From positions 62,001-126,000 of the forward strand of contig CAVXVE010000059.1 of assembly GCA_963764955.1 (NCBI GenBank): a stretch of 64,000 nt of DNA, given 5' to 3'. Both the position numbers and the translations under genes were made by a program. The DNA comes from Roseiarcus sp963764955. GTDB lineage: Bacteria > Pseudomonadota > Alphaproteobacteria > Rhizobiales > Beijerinckiaceae. The notes under the pieces are model-generated. The model did not search any database, was not told the origin of the DNA, and saw only the letters and a list, made by a program, of their open reading frames with translations. Shown one piece after another: positions 1 through 9,700 of the stretch (its first letter is position 1; every line of letters begins with the position of its first letter).

Positions 1-2479
1 TGCCGAGCCGCTGCGCCTCGGCGCGGAATTCGGCGAGCTTGTCGGTGTTGCCCTTGTCCAGCGTCATCGAGGCCGCGAGGAATTCCGCCGGATGGTTGGC
101 CTTGAACCAGCCGGTCCAGTAGGCGATCAGCGCATAAGCGGCGGCGTGGCTCTTGTTGAACCCGTAGTCGGCGAATTTGGCCAGGAGATCGAAGATCTCG
201 TCGGCCTTGGCGCGGGTGAGACCGCGCTCGACCGCGCCGTCGACGAAGCGCGTGCGCTGCGCGTCCATCTCCTTCTTGATCTTCTTGCCCATCGCGCGGC
301 GCAGCATGTCGGCTTCGCCCAGCGAATAGCCCGACAGCGTCTGCGCGATCTGCATCACCTGTTCCTGATAGATGATGACGCCATAGGTCTCGCTTAAGAC
401 CGGCTCGATCATGGCGTGGATATAATCGGGCTTCTCCTGTCCGAGCTTGCGCGCGCAATAAGTCGGGATATTCGCCATCGGGCCCGGCCGATAGAGCGCG
501 ACCAGCGCGATCAGGTCCTCGAACCGGTCGGCGCGCATGTCGACCAGCGCCTTGCGCATGCCCCCGCTTTCCACCTGGAACACGCCGATTGTTTCGCCGC
601 GTCCGAGCATCGCGTAGGTTTTCTGATCGTCCAGCGGGATCTGCCCAAGGTCGATCGCGACGCCCCGCCGGGCGATGAGATCAACCGCGCGCTTGAGCAC
701 AGTCAGCGTCTTCAAGCCAAGAAAGTCGAACTTCACCAGCCCAGCCTGCTCGACCCATTTCATGTTGAACTGGGTCGCCGGCATCGCCGCTTTCGGATCG
801 CGATAAAGCGGCGCAAGCTCGATCAGCGGCCGGTCGCCGATGACGACGCCGGCGGCATGGGTCGAGGCGTTGGAATAAAGCCCCTCGAGCCGCTCGGCGA
901 TCGTGAGCATCCGGGCGACTTTCTCATCCGCCTTCGCCGCCTCCTGCAGCCGCGGCTCGTCCGTGACCGCCTGTTTCAGGCTGACCGGATGGGCCGGATT
1001 CTGCGGCACGAGCTTGGCGAGCTTGTCGACCTGGCCGAGCGGCATTTCGAGCACGCGGCCGACGTTGCGCAGGACGCCCCGCGCCAGGAAAGAGCCGAAG
1101 GTGATGATCTGCGCGACACGGTCGGCGCCATAGCGCTCGCGCACATAGGCGATCACCTCATCGCGCCGCTCCTGGCAGAAGTCGATGTCGAAATCGGGCA
1201 TCGAGATGCGTTCGGGATTGAGGAACCGCTCGAACAGGAGGCCGAACCGCAACGGATCGAGGTCGGTGACGGTGAGCGCCCAGGCGACGACCGAGCCCGC
1301 GCCCGAGCCGCGCCCTGGCCCTACCGGAATCCCTTGCGCCTTCGCCCATTTGATGAAGTCGGCGACGATCAGGAAATAGCCGGCGAACGTCATGTTGACG
1401 ATCACGTCGAGCTCGAAGGCGAGACGCTTTGCGTAATCGTCATGCGCGCGTCCCGGCGCGAGGCCGTGCGCAGCGAGGCGGGCGGCGAGGCCCTCGCTCG
1501 CCTGGCGCCTCAGCTCCTGCTCCTCGTCGAGCGCGGCGCCGTTCGCCACCGAAAAGCGCGGCAGAATGGGTTTTCGCGTCAGCGGCCGATAGGCGCACCG
1601 CATCGCGATCTCGACGCTTGCCTCGGTCGCCTCGGGGAGATCGGCGAAGAGTTCCGCCATCTGCGCGCGCGTCTTGAACCGATGCTCGGGGGTCAGCCGC
1701 CGGCGCTGGTGGGCCGAGACCACCGCGCCCTCGGCGACGCAGAGCAGCGCGTCATGCGCCTCGTAGTCCGAGGCGCCGCCGAAATAGGGCTCGTTGGTCG
1801 CGACCAGGGGGAGGCCCAGACGGTCAGCGAGCGCGATGAGCTCAGGCTCGATCGCGCGCTCCGCGTCGAGCCCGTGGCGCTGGATCTCGACATAGAGGCG
1901 CGAGCCGAAGATTTTCGCGAGGCGCTTGAGCCGGCTCTCCGCCAGGTCGCCGAACCCCGTTCGCAGCGCCCGGTCGATCGGGCCGCCGGGGCCGCCGGTC
2001 AGCGCGATGAGGCCTTGCGCGTCCTCGAGGGCCGTGAAGGGAACATGCGCGTCGTCGCCGTCCGTCGGATCGAGCCAGAGCGCCGAGACGAGGCGCATGA
2101 GATTCTGGTAGCCGGCCTCGTTCTGGGCCAGGAGCACGATCGGCGCGCGCGCGTTGTCGCGCTCGACGCCGCGCAAAAAGGAGGGCGCCGCGTCGTTAAA
2201 ATCGACTGTCGCCTGGGCGCCGATGATCGGCTGCACGCCGCTCTTGGCGAGCTTCTCCGAGAATTCGAGCGCGCCGAACAGGTTGTTGGTGTCGGTGATC
2301 GCCAAAGCCGGCATTGTGTCGGCCTTGGCGAGCTTGGCCAGCGTCTCGATCGTGAGCGCGCCCTCGCGCAGCGAATAGGCGCTGTGCACGTGCAGATGCA
2401 CGAAGCCGACGGCCTTCAGAACAGACGGGTCCAGGATCTGCGAGTCCAAGAGCTGCGAGTCCAAGAGCGCCGAGTCCAT
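1..2479 (-). CDS. dnaE: DNA polymerase III subunit alpha (3' end cut by window edge)
   Basis: Catalytic subunit of the replicative DNA polymerase. About 826 residues are inside the window, out of roughly 1150 usual, and the C-terminus lies beyond the left edge. The N-terminal PHP domain is marked by HLHVHSAYS. The polymerase core has the acidic motif PDFDIDFC, carrying two catalytic aspartates, and later FDFLGLKTL, the region of the third. The GPGRGSGAGS loop is also present. The ATG at 2479 is the only in-frame start before the PHP domain. It adds about 24 residues (MDSALLDSQLLDSQILD...) that typical DnaE proteins lack and that come from a 15-bp tandem repeat. Identity is secure; the exact start is not. 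Confidence 0.96.
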   Translation of the reverse strand, partial: MDSALLDSQLLDSQILDPSVLKAVGFVHLHVHSAYSLREGALTIETLAKLAKADTMPALAITDTNNLFGALEFSEKLAKSGVQPIIGAQATVDFNDAAPSFLRGVERDNARAPIVLLAQNEAGYQNLMRLVSALWLDPTDGDDAHVPFTALEDAQGLIALTGGPGGPIDRALRTGFGDLAESRLKRLAKIFGSRLYVEIQRHGLDAERAIEPELIALADRLGLPLVATNEPYFGGASDYEAHDALLCVAEGAVVSAHQRRRLTPEHRFKTRAQMAELFADLPEATEASVEIAMRCAYRPLTRKPILPRFSVANGAALDEEQELRRQASEGLAARLAAHGLAPGRAHDDYAKRLAFELDVIVNMTFAGYFLIVADFIKWAKAQGIPVGPGRGSGAGSVVAWALTVTDLDPLRFGLLFERFLNPERISMPDFDIDFCQERRDEVIAYVRERYGADRVAQIITFGSFLARGVLRNVGRVLEMPLGQVDKLAKLVPQNPAHPVSLKQAVTDEPRLQEAAKADEKVARMLTIAERLEGLYSNASTHAAGVVIGDRPLIELAPLYRDPKAAMPATQFNMKWVEQAGLVKFDFLGLKTLTVLKRAVDLIARRGVAIDLGQIPLDDQKTYAMLGRGETIGVFQVESGGMRKALVDMRADRFEDLIALVALYRPGPMANIPTYCARKLGQEKPDYIHAMIEPVLSETYGVIIYQEQVMQIAQTLSGYSLGEADMLRRAMGKKIKKEMDAQRTRFVDGAVERGLTRAKADEIFDLLAKFADYGFNKSHAAAYALIAYWTGWFKANHPAEFLAASMTLDKGNTDKLAEFRAEAQRLG
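2426..2476 (-). repeat. 15-bp tandem repeat encoding the DnaE N-terminal extension
   Basis: Read on the minus strand, GACTCG recurs every 15 bases (codons 2-3, 7-8, 12-13, and a degenerate GACCCG at 17-18). It encodes LLDSQ-like repeats. The period is a multiple of three, so copy-number change would lengthen the protein without shifting frame. It lies just before the PHP domain. Confidence 0.8.
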
Positions 2480-2553
2480 GCGCCGGTTTTCGCAAGCGCG
2501 GGCGCGCGGGTCGAGACCGGTTGAGCGATGGTCTGTGGATGACGTCTCGCGTC

Positions 2554-2658
2554 TCACGACCCGATCGCGCGGGCGATCAGCGCGATCATGATCAGGAACG
2601 CCCCAAGGGCGGCGATTTCGGCGATGTCGCGCAGCGCGTAAGCGGCGATATTGTGCAT
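2554..2658 (-). CDS. 34-residue membrane miniprotein upstream of dnaE
   Basis: A short ORF reads MHNIAAYALRDIAEIAALGA then FLIMIALIARAIGS and stop. It is preceded by a near-perfect ribosome binding site, AAGGAGG, five bases before the ATG. The C-terminal half (about residues 18-32) is a single hydrophobic segment, so the product is probably a one-pass inner-membrane peptide. It lies on the same strand as dnaE, 74 bases upstream, so the two could be cotranscribed. I do not recognise a family. The strong SD and the clean hydrophobic pattern favour a real gene over chance, but this is inference. Confidence 0.6.
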   Translation of the reverse strand: MHNIAAYALRDIAEIAALGAFLIMIALIARAIGS

Positions 2659-3006
2659 CTCGGCCTCCTTGATCTGTGTATGCTCATGGTATGTTCCTGA
2701 TATGTTCGAGTCAAACCGAAAAATGACGCAACGTCAACCTGAAGCGGGGGTTGGTTAACGCGGCCGGCTTGGCTAGGTTTTTCCGGCGGCCCTCGGGGTC
2801 CGAGCAAAAGTCTGGAGGGGGCAGGGCATGGCGGGACGGATTGCAGGATTTGACGGCGGCGCCCATGGCGCCGGCGTTTGGGCCCGCGCGACGCGGGGAG
2901 GTCGCTAAGCCGCCGAGGGCCCCGACCGGGAGGGACGCCCTTTGCAGATTAATTACATTATAAAATTGTTATCACGTGGTTTTCAGGCCATAAGCGCCGA
3001 ATTCGC

Positions 3007-3062
3007 GGCGCGCCGGTAAACCGGGTCATAAGGCCCTGAAAATATTGAGGCGCGCCGGTAAA
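3007..3062 (+). repeat. Direct repeat pair ggcgcgccggtaaa
   Basis: The 14-mer ggcgcgccggtaaa occurs at 3007-3020 and again at 3049-3062, separated by 28 bases. Each copy includes an AscI-like ggcgcgcc palindrome. Function unknown. Confidence 0.6.
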
Positions 3063-3129
3063 ATGGCGGTTAGGCTTAAAACCGCCGCCTAGACCAAGTG
3101 TCCCGGATTCGAAGTTCGTTCGCCCTACC

Positions 3130-3243
3130 TCATCCTGAGGAGCGAGGCGAAGCCTCCCGTCTCGAAGGATGATCCCGGGGGCACCCGGACCGGCGCCTAC
3201 TGAAGCGTCCTACGAGGCCGCTTCGCGGCGCCTCAGGACGACG
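3130..3243. repeat. REP-like interspersed palindromic repeat
   Basis: Begins cctcatcctgaggagcgagg, continues to cgaaggatga, and is followed by a second palindrome, cgtcctacgagg...cctcaggacg. The pattern matches the dispersed extragenic palindromes common in Rhizobiales genomes. It sits downstream of the GST gene and could fold in its transcript. Confidence 0.7.
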
Positions 3244-3299
3244 GCGTTTGGATGAAACGCAGAAACTTCAGAATCAGGAGACCAGCCCTCGTGGGCGCT

Positions 3300-4076
3300 T
3301 CACGACGTCTTCCGCTTCTCCTTCGCCGGCGCCGCGTCGAGCTCCGGATAATGCCGGAAAATGCCCAATTCGTTGAAGGGGATGCGCCGGTCCGAGGCGA
3401 GATAGGCCGCGACCTTCGGATGCTGCGCGACCGATCCCGCCAGCGCCGCCAGCGCCGGATAGGCCCGGCCCGCGTCGGCGAACGCATGCGGGAAGGCGTA
3501 AGCCATGCCCGCCCAGACCTGGAACAGCGACAGGTCGACGGTGGTGAGGCCGGCGCCGACGGCGTGCTTCTGGCCCGCCGGGTTGTCGCTAAGCACGCGC
3601 TCGAAATAGCCGAGATATTTGGGGACGCGATGCTGAAGGAAGGCGGTCGAGCGCGCCTTGGCTTCCTTTTTCTGGTCTTCGAAATAGAGGCCGGTCGAGA
3701 TCGGATGATGCGTGTCGTGAACCTCGGCGACGAAATCGGTGATCGTGAGCTGCAGCGCATGGGCGAACAAGCGCCCGGCCTCATCCTTCGGCGCAAGGCC
3801 GAGCTTGGGGCCGAGATAATGCAGGATGTTGGCGACATGCGAGACGACGATCGCGCCGTCACGCAGGAACGGCGGCGCGAACGGCGTCTGGGGCGCGCCG
3901 CCCTCGAGCATCGAGGTCATCGCCTTCATGCCGCGCCCCGCGCCGCGCTCGCGCGCGACATCGACATAAGGCGCGCCGGCGGCCTCGAGCGCGAGGCGCA
4001 CGAACTCGCCCCGCCCCTGGATGCCCGGCCAGTAAAAGAGTTCGTAAGTCACCACCGCTTTCCCCTTGCTGCTCAT
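3300..4076 (-). CDS. Glutathione S-transferase family protein
   Basis: A 258-residue cytosolic GST-like protein. The N-terminal thioredoxin-like domain (about 8-95) starts YELFYWPGIQGRGEFVRLAL, as in sigma/mu-like GSTs, where the Tyr is the usual glutathione-activating residue. The SNAIL-type motif region reads VVSHVANILHYLG. The all-alpha C-terminal domain follows (about 105-230). The start at 4076 lies 3 bases after the stop of the upstream eRF1-like gene, so they form a two-gene operon. Substrate cannot be predicted; the family conjugates or reduces electrophiles with glutathione. Confidence 0.85.
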   Translation of the reverse strand: MSSKGKAVVTYELFYWPGIQGRGEFVRLALEAAGAPYVDVARERGAGRGMKAMTSMLEGGAPQTPFAPPFLRDGAIVVSHVANILHYLGPKLGLAPKDEAGRLFAHALQLTITDFVAEVHDTHHPISTGLYFEDQKKEAKARSTAFLQHRVPKYLGYFERVLSDNPAGQKHAVGAGLTTVDLSLFQVWAGMAYAFPHAFADAGRAYPALAALAGSVAQHPKVAAYLASDRRIPFNELGIFRHYPELDAAPAKEKRKTS

Positions 4077-4079
4077 ATC

Positions 4080-4463
4080 TCACGGCCGCATGCGGTCGGC
4101 GGCTTTGACGTAGCGGCGGGCGAAGTCGAGGAGTTCGCCGTCGGTCGGATGGTCCGCTTTCTCCACGCCCTCGACATGGGCGCGGATCGCGGGATGCTTC
4201 TCGGCCAGGAACTTGGCGAAAAAGTCCTTCTCCTGCGCCGGCCCAACGATAAGGATCGCCCCGGCGTCGGCGATCGCCTTGGCCACATCCTCGAAGAACG
4301 GCTTGTTCTCCTCGATCCGCTTGCCGTCGCGCGGTTCCCGGGCGTGAAGGTCGCGAACGACATGATCGCGGACCACGGTCCTGTCCGCCTCGTCGACGTT
4401 GAAATGGAAAACGCGCGCCCGCTTGTGATCGATCCAGACGACGGCGTGATAATGATCGGCCAT
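4080..4463 (-). CDS. Small eRF1-like / 'translational machinery' protein
   Basis: A 127-residue protein starting MADHYHAVVWIDHKRARVFHF. This opening, plus a VVRDHVVRDLHAREPRDGKRI segment and AGAILIVGPAQEKDFFAKFL, resembles small bacterial proteins annotated as translational machinery or host-attachment (eRF1 domain-1-like) proteins. Their biochemical role is not established. ATG at 4463; the stop is 3 bases from the GST start. It is divergent from the rluC-type gene, with 57 bases between the starts that must hold both promoters. The family assignment is from memory of sequence style, so moderate. Confidence 0.6.
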   Translation of the reverse strand: MADHYHAVVWIDHKRARVFHFNVDEADRTVVRDHVVRDLHAREPRDGKRIEENKPFFEDVAKAIADAGAILIVGPAQEKDFFAKFLAEKHPAIRAHVEGVEKADHPTDGELLDFARRYVKAADRMRP

Positions 4464-4520
4464 GGCGGCGCTCCTTGAAGGCTTGGCGCTTGACCCTACC
4501 GCGCCCGTCAAGGCTGCGCT

Positions 4521-5615
4521 ATGACCCGCTTCATGCGGAAAGACATGAAGGCCGCGACGGTGGCCGCTCCTCCGCCGGACAAGGCGGCCTCTTACGAGAT
4601 CGGCGAGGACGAAGCGGGCATGCGGCTCGACCGCTGGCTGCACCGGCGCTTTCCGGATGTCGCGAACTCGCATCTGATGCGGATCGTGCGCAAGGGGGAA
4701 GTGCGCGTCTCGGGCAAGCGGGCCGATATTTCGACCAGGCTCGCGACCGGAGAGAGCGTGCGCGTGCCGCCGCTCCGGATCGCCCCGGCGGAGGCTCCAG
4801 CGATCAGGCGCGCCAGTCCCGGCGACGCTGACGCCATCCGGGCGATGACTCTGTTCGAGGATCGCGACGTGCTTGTGCTGAACAAGCCTTACGGGCTCGC
4901 GGTCCAGGGCGGCTCGGGGACGACCCGCCATATCGACGGCATGCTTCAGGCGCTCGCCGACAGAGAGGGCAATCGGCCTGTTCTCGTTCATCGCCTGGAC
5001 CGCGACACGTCGGGCGTTCTCCTGATCGCGAAATCGCGCAAGATGGCGGCCGAGCTTGGCGAAATCTTCCGCTCGCGCGGAGCGAAGAAAATTTATTGGG
5101 CGCTGGTCGAGGGCGTGCCCAAGCCCGCGCAGGGGCGCATCTCGATGTTTCTCGCCAAGGGCGAGGGGATGGGAGAGACGCGCGGGCAGGGCAGGGCGGA
5201 TCTCGAGCGGATGCGGGTCGCCAAGCACGGCGACCCGGACGCGCAGCATTCGCTGACCCTCTACGCCGTCGTCGACAAGGTCGCGCCGCGGCTTGCGTGG
5301 CTCTCGATGCGCCCGGTCACCGGGCGCACCCATCAGCTTCGCGCCCATTGCGAAGCGATCGGCCACCCGATCGTCGGCGATCCGAAATACAATCGAAAGC
5401 CCGCGAACGACCCGGCCCGCGGCGATCCGCTGCGCGCAATCCCGCCCGGGCTCGAACCCAGGCTGCATCTTCTGGCGCGCCGCCTGATCCTGCCCCATCC
5501 GCGCAAGGGCGTGATCGATGTGACCGCGCCGCTGCCTGAGCACATGAAGAAAAGCTTCGCCATGTTCGGCTTCGACGAGACACGAGCGCGATCCGATCGA
5601 GGATGCGCCCGATGA
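4521..5615 (+). CDS. rluC: RluC/RluD-type 23S rRNA pseudouridine synthase
   Basis: Isomerises uridine to pseudouridine in 23S rRNA. 364 residues. An N-terminal S4 RNA-binding domain (about 30-95: GMRLDRWLHRRFPDVANSHL, then RIVRKGEVRVSGKR) precedes the catalytic domain. That domain contains HRLDRDTSGVLLIAKS, with the invariant Asp, and later RPVTGRTHQLRAHCEAIGHP. In-frame ATGs at 4521, 4533 and 4545 leave the exact start open. The stop overlaps the ATP12 start as ATGA at 5612-5615, so the pair is translationally coupled. The RluC rather than RluD assignment is tentative. Confidence 0.9.
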   Translation: MTRFMRKDMKAATVAAPPPDKAASYEIGEDEAGMRLDRWLHRRFPDVANSHLMRIVRKGEVRVSGKRADISTRLATGESVRVPPLRIAPAEAPAIRRASPGDADAIRAMTLFEDRDVLVLNKPYGLAVQGGSGTTRHIDGMLQALADREGNRPVLVHRLDRDTSGVLLIAKSRKMAAELGEIFRSRGAKKIYWALVEGVPKPAQGRISMFLAKGEGMGETRGQGRADLERMRVAKHGDPDAQHSLTLYAVVDKVAPRLAWLSMRPVTGRTHQLRAHCEAIGHPIVGDPKYNRKPANDPARGDPLRAIPPGLEPRLHLLARRLILPHPRKGVIDVTAPLPEHMKKSFAMFGFDETRARSDRGCAR

Positions 5616-6382
5616 GTGAGGCGGGGGAATCGCCGCGCGACCCGATGCGCGCCGCGCAGGCCAACATGCGGCCCCAGCCGGTCAGGCGCTTCTACAAGCA
5701 AGTCGAGGTGACCGAAGAGAATGGGCGCTTTGTCCTCAGTCTCGATGGGCGCCGCGCGCGCACGCCCGGCCGCGATCCGCTCGCCCACCCGAGCCGCGCG
5801 CTCATGCTTCAGGCGGCCGCCGAATGGGAGCGGCAGGGCGAGACGATCGATCCGGCCGACATGCCGCTGACGCGGCTCCTCAACTCGGCGATCGACGGCG
5901 TCGCGCACACGATGGCCGAAACGCGCGCCGACATTCTGCGCTATGCCGGCTCGGACCTCCTTTGCTACCGCGCCGAGGAGCCGGACACATTGGTCGCGCG
6001 CGAGGCGCATGGCCACGATCCCGTCCTGCGCTGGGCCGCGGATGAGCTTGGGGCGCGGTTTCATGTGACGGCCGGGGTGATGCATATCGCGCAGTCCCCG
6101 GAGGCGCTGGCTGCGATCGCCGCCGTGCTCGAGACTTATGACGACCCCGCGGCGCTCGCCGCGCTCAGCGTGATGACGACGCTGATCGGCTCCGCTCTGC
6201 TCGCGCTCGCCGTCGCGCGTGGCTTCCGCACGCCGGAAGACGCGTGGCGGGCCGCCCATGTCGACGAGGATTTTGAGATCGAGCGCTGGGGCGTCGACGC
6301 GGAAGCCGCGGCGCGGCGCGCTGCCCGGCTGCGCGAGTTCGACGCGGCGGCGGTCGTGGTCACGGTTGGGGGCGCGATCTGA
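5612..6382 (+). CDS. ATP12 family F1-ATPase assembly chaperone
   Basis: Chaperone that in mitochondria binds the F1 alpha subunit; alphaproteobacteria carry a homologue. 256 residues from the ATG at 5612, which overlaps the rluC stop (ATGA) and is preferred to the in-frame ATG at 5603. Family features: RRFYKQVEVTEENGRFVLSL near the N-terminus, LDGRRARTPGR, WERQGETIDPADMPLTRLLN and YAGSDLLCYRAEEP. The C-terminal region has DEDFEIERWGVDAEA. Length is normal for the family. Likely cotranscribed with rluC. Confidence 0.92.
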   Translation: MSEAGESPRDPMRAAQANMRPQPVRRFYKQVEVTEENGRFVLSLDGRRARTPGRDPLAHPSRALMLQAAAEWERQGETIDPADMPLTRLLNSAIDGVAHTMAETRADILRYAGSDLLCYRAEEPDTLVAREAHGHDPVLRWAADELGARFHVTAGVMHIAQSPEALAAIAAVLETYDDPAALAALSVMTTLIGSALLALAVARGFRTPEDAWRAAHVDEDFEIERWGVDAEAAARRAARLREFDAAAVVVTVGGAI

Positions 6383-6709
6383 CGCGCGGACGGCACACCG
6401 ACCCCGAATCGCGCCAGCGGGCTTCGCGCCGTTGCGAAGCTCGCCGCCAGTGCGTTTCTCTTCGCGAATCCGGCCGTCCATTTCAGTTTGCCGCACGGAC
6501 TGCGGGCCGCGATTTGTCGGCGCGCCACATTTCTAGACATGCAACCTTTGGATTGCCGACTGTTGTAAGTTATTTTGACAAGAGGACTGTTGCATGTGAA
6601 GCACACCTCGCGACAATCGTGTTCTGTCCACGGCGCATTTAAGAATAAAGTGTGGCGTTACGTGGCGGAAAGAGTAACCCCATTGAAAGAGCTTCGATGG
6701 AGTCTCACG
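6383..6709. other. Upstream region of the autotransporter with inverted repeat
   Basis: About 330 bases without a convincing gene. A perfect 8-bp inverted repeat, catgcaac at 6538-6545 and gttgcatg at 6589-6596, brackets a relatively AT-rich segment. A ttgaca hexamer lies at 6575-6580. Two gactgttg direct repeats lie inside. This is the plausible promoter and control region of the autotransporter, but no -10 is clear. Confidence 0.4.
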
Positions 6710-9700
6710 ATGCTCACATCGCCGCGCGCCGTTCGCGAGATTTCTCGTTCTTCGGTTCTGGCCGAGCAAGGGCGTCTGATCGCGTTTCCAAACCGGCCCC
6801 TTGAGAGCAGTGGCCTGGAATCGCTGACACTTCGCCATATTTGGCGGCCTTGGACGAGCTTCCGGCTTGGCCGAGTGTTTTCTTCCTTGTGGGGTTGTTT
6901 ACGTTGCAAAACGCGACCCTCTGCCCGTTCGGGTGGCCCAGTCATGATCCTGGGGGCTCTGCGGGTGGTTGCCTTAGCTGAAGATGCAACGCAGGGAGGA
7001 GCGAGGTCACCGGCACGCGCCCGCTGCAAACTTGTCCTGTCTCCATTGCTGGCGACCATGGCGCTGGTTGTAGTGACGGCGTTCGCCCCCGGCGCGGCAA
7101 CGGCGCAGAATGCGACCTGGCGACCGATACCGGCATCGGGCGATTTTAACGCCGCGGCCAACTGGGATCCTATTGGGGTGCCAAACGGCACCGCGTTCTT
7201 CGGCCCGTCCAACATCACCGCGCTGACATTCTCGGCCCCGAGCACAACGATCGGCGGCTGGGGGTTCATTGCTGGGGCCCCGGCCTACGCCTTCACGAAC
7301 AATGAGACGCTCCAGTTCAATGGCGCCGGCGTCGTCATCAATGGGGGCAGCGCCAGCATCAACAACAACCTCTTCTTGAACTTCTTTGGCGCCGGTACGG
7401 CCGGCAGCGCCACTATAAACAATAGTGGGACCGTCAGCTTCTTTGGTGACACTAACGCCGGCAATGCCTCCATCATCAACAACGGAACTCTGGCGTTCGA
7501 CGGCACGAGCACAGCCAGCAACGCCGCCATAACCAACAACGGCGGTGAGGTGCGCTTTATAGTCAACAGCACGGGCGGCAACGCAACCATCACCAACAGC
7601 GGGACAGTAGAGTTCCACAACACGAGCACCGCCGGCGATGCAACGATCACCACCACCACCCCCTCCGGGGTAACGAATTTTCACGATACGAGCAACGCCG
7701 GAACCGCCACTTTCACCGTCGCCGGCGAGGGCGTTATGAATTTCTTTGACCAGAGCAGCGCTGACGCCGCGTCCATCCACGTCGACGGTACAAGTTCTGT
7801 GAACTTCCATGACGGAACCACAGCAGGAACCGCGAAAATAATCGCGGGTGACGAAGGTAGTATCGATGACTTCGCCGGCGGTTTCATATTTTTCGCTGGG
7901 AACAGCACGGCTGATCACGCGACGATCACGGCTTTTGGAGACTCGAACATTGAATTTGACGACGCGAGTCGCGCAGGTAACGCGACACTGATCGCAGGTC
8001 TTCCGACACGTCCCATCGGGGCCGATACCAATGGGTTCATTTTTTTCACAGGCACGAGCACTGCTGAAAATGCAACGATCACCGTCAACCAATTCGCTGA
8101 ACTGAGTTTCGCCCCTGGTTTTTTTGGGGGCGGCACTGCTACGGCCGGCAATGCTGACATCACTAACAATGGAAACACGAACTTCTTCCAAGGGAGCAGC
8201 GCCGAAAACGCAACTATCACCACCAACGACGGCGGACTGACGAGATTCTTCGGGAAGAGCAGCGGCGGCCAAGCGGCGTTCATGACCAATGCGGGCGGCA
8301 TCGTAGACTTCTCCGGCCTAGGCACTTTTCCCGACACTGGGGCAGCGAACGACCCCAGCATAACCGGGACGACAGCCGGTTCGATCGCGGGCGCGGGGAC
8401 ATACAATCTCGGCTCCAAGGAGCTGACGGTCGGCTTCAATGATCTTTCGACAGACGTCAGCGGGGTCATCGAAGGCGTGGGCGGCTCGCTCGTAAAGGTC
8501 GGCACAGGCACACTGACCCTCTCGGGCAGCGCCAATTTGGGCGGAACAACCATCGACGGCGGCACGCTCGCCGTTAACGGCGGCGCCCTAAATCTCGGCG
8601 GCGGGGTCGCCAACACCCAAAATCTCATCGTAGGTCAAAGCGGGGTTGGAACGCTCGCCGTCCAAAACGGCGGGATGGTGACCGATTTCGGCGGGTTTAT
8701 TGGCCAGTTACCAGGCTCGCAGGGCACGGCGACCGTATCCGGGGCGGGCTCTTCGTGGACGAACACCGACACCATCGTGGTCGGCGGCTTGGGCGCGGGC
8801 ACGCTGACCATCGAAAACGGCGGTACCGTGAACAGCGGCGGCGGCGGCTCGATCGGATTGGCTGCCGGCTCGGTTGGCGCGGTGACGGTGACCGGCGCCG
8901 GCTCCACTTGGAACAACAGTCCGGGCGGCGGGCTCAATATCGGCAGTTCCGGCGCGGGCGCACTGACGATCGCCGACGGTGGGACGGTTATCAATAACAC
9001 CGCCTTCGCCGCCAACATCGGCAATCGCGCCGGCTCGCTAGGGACGGCGACGGTGACCGGCCCGGGCTCAACCTGGAGCAACAGCTCGGGGTTGAACATT
9101 GGCAACTTCGGCACAGGCACGCTGACGATAGCGGACAGCGGCGCCGTCACCGCCGGGCCCGTCGTGATCGCGACGAACGCCGGCTCGGTCGGAACGCTCA
9201 ACATCGGCGCGGGCGCCGGCAGTCCAGCGACTGCGCCCGGTACGCTCACGGCGCCGAGCGTCGCATTTGGCGCTGGAACCGGTACGATCAATTTCAATCA
9301 CACGTCCGTCGACTACGTGTTTGCGCCTGCGATTAGCGGCGACGGCACGGTCAATGTGTTTGCGGGCTCCACCACGTTCACGGGCGCCAACACCTATAGC
9401 GGCGCGACGAATGTCGAAGCGGGCACTTTGCGGGCGGGCGCGCTGAACACGTTCAGCCCGAATTCGGCAGTGACGGTCGCGACCGGCGGAACGCTCGACC
9501 TCAGTGGCTTCAATCAGACCCTACCCAGCGTCGCCAATGCGGGCCTGGTGAACATGGGCACGTTCACCGCGCCGGGCACGGTCTTGACGACGACCAGCTA
9601 CACGGGAACTGGCGGCTCAATGGCCATCAATACGTTCCTGGGCGGCGACGACTCGCCCTCTGACCGATTGATCATCAGCGGCGGCGCCGCCACCGGCGCC

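Larger units (their letters stand above)
2659..3299. other. Gene-free stretch between the miniprotein and the GST gene
   Basis: No credible coding region on either strand. It holds a pair of 14-bp direct repeats and a REP-like palindrome cluster, listed separately. Confidence 0.6.

Noticed and set aside
416..2524. 702-codon plus-strand ORF
   Set aside because: It is the antisense shadow of dnaE; the minus-strand frame has PHP and polymerase motifs, while this one is Arg/Asp/Glu-rich noise.
7400..8300. Regular repeats resembling a CRISPR or satellite array
   Set aside because: They are diverged coding repeats of the autotransporter beta-helix, in frame and without constant spacers.
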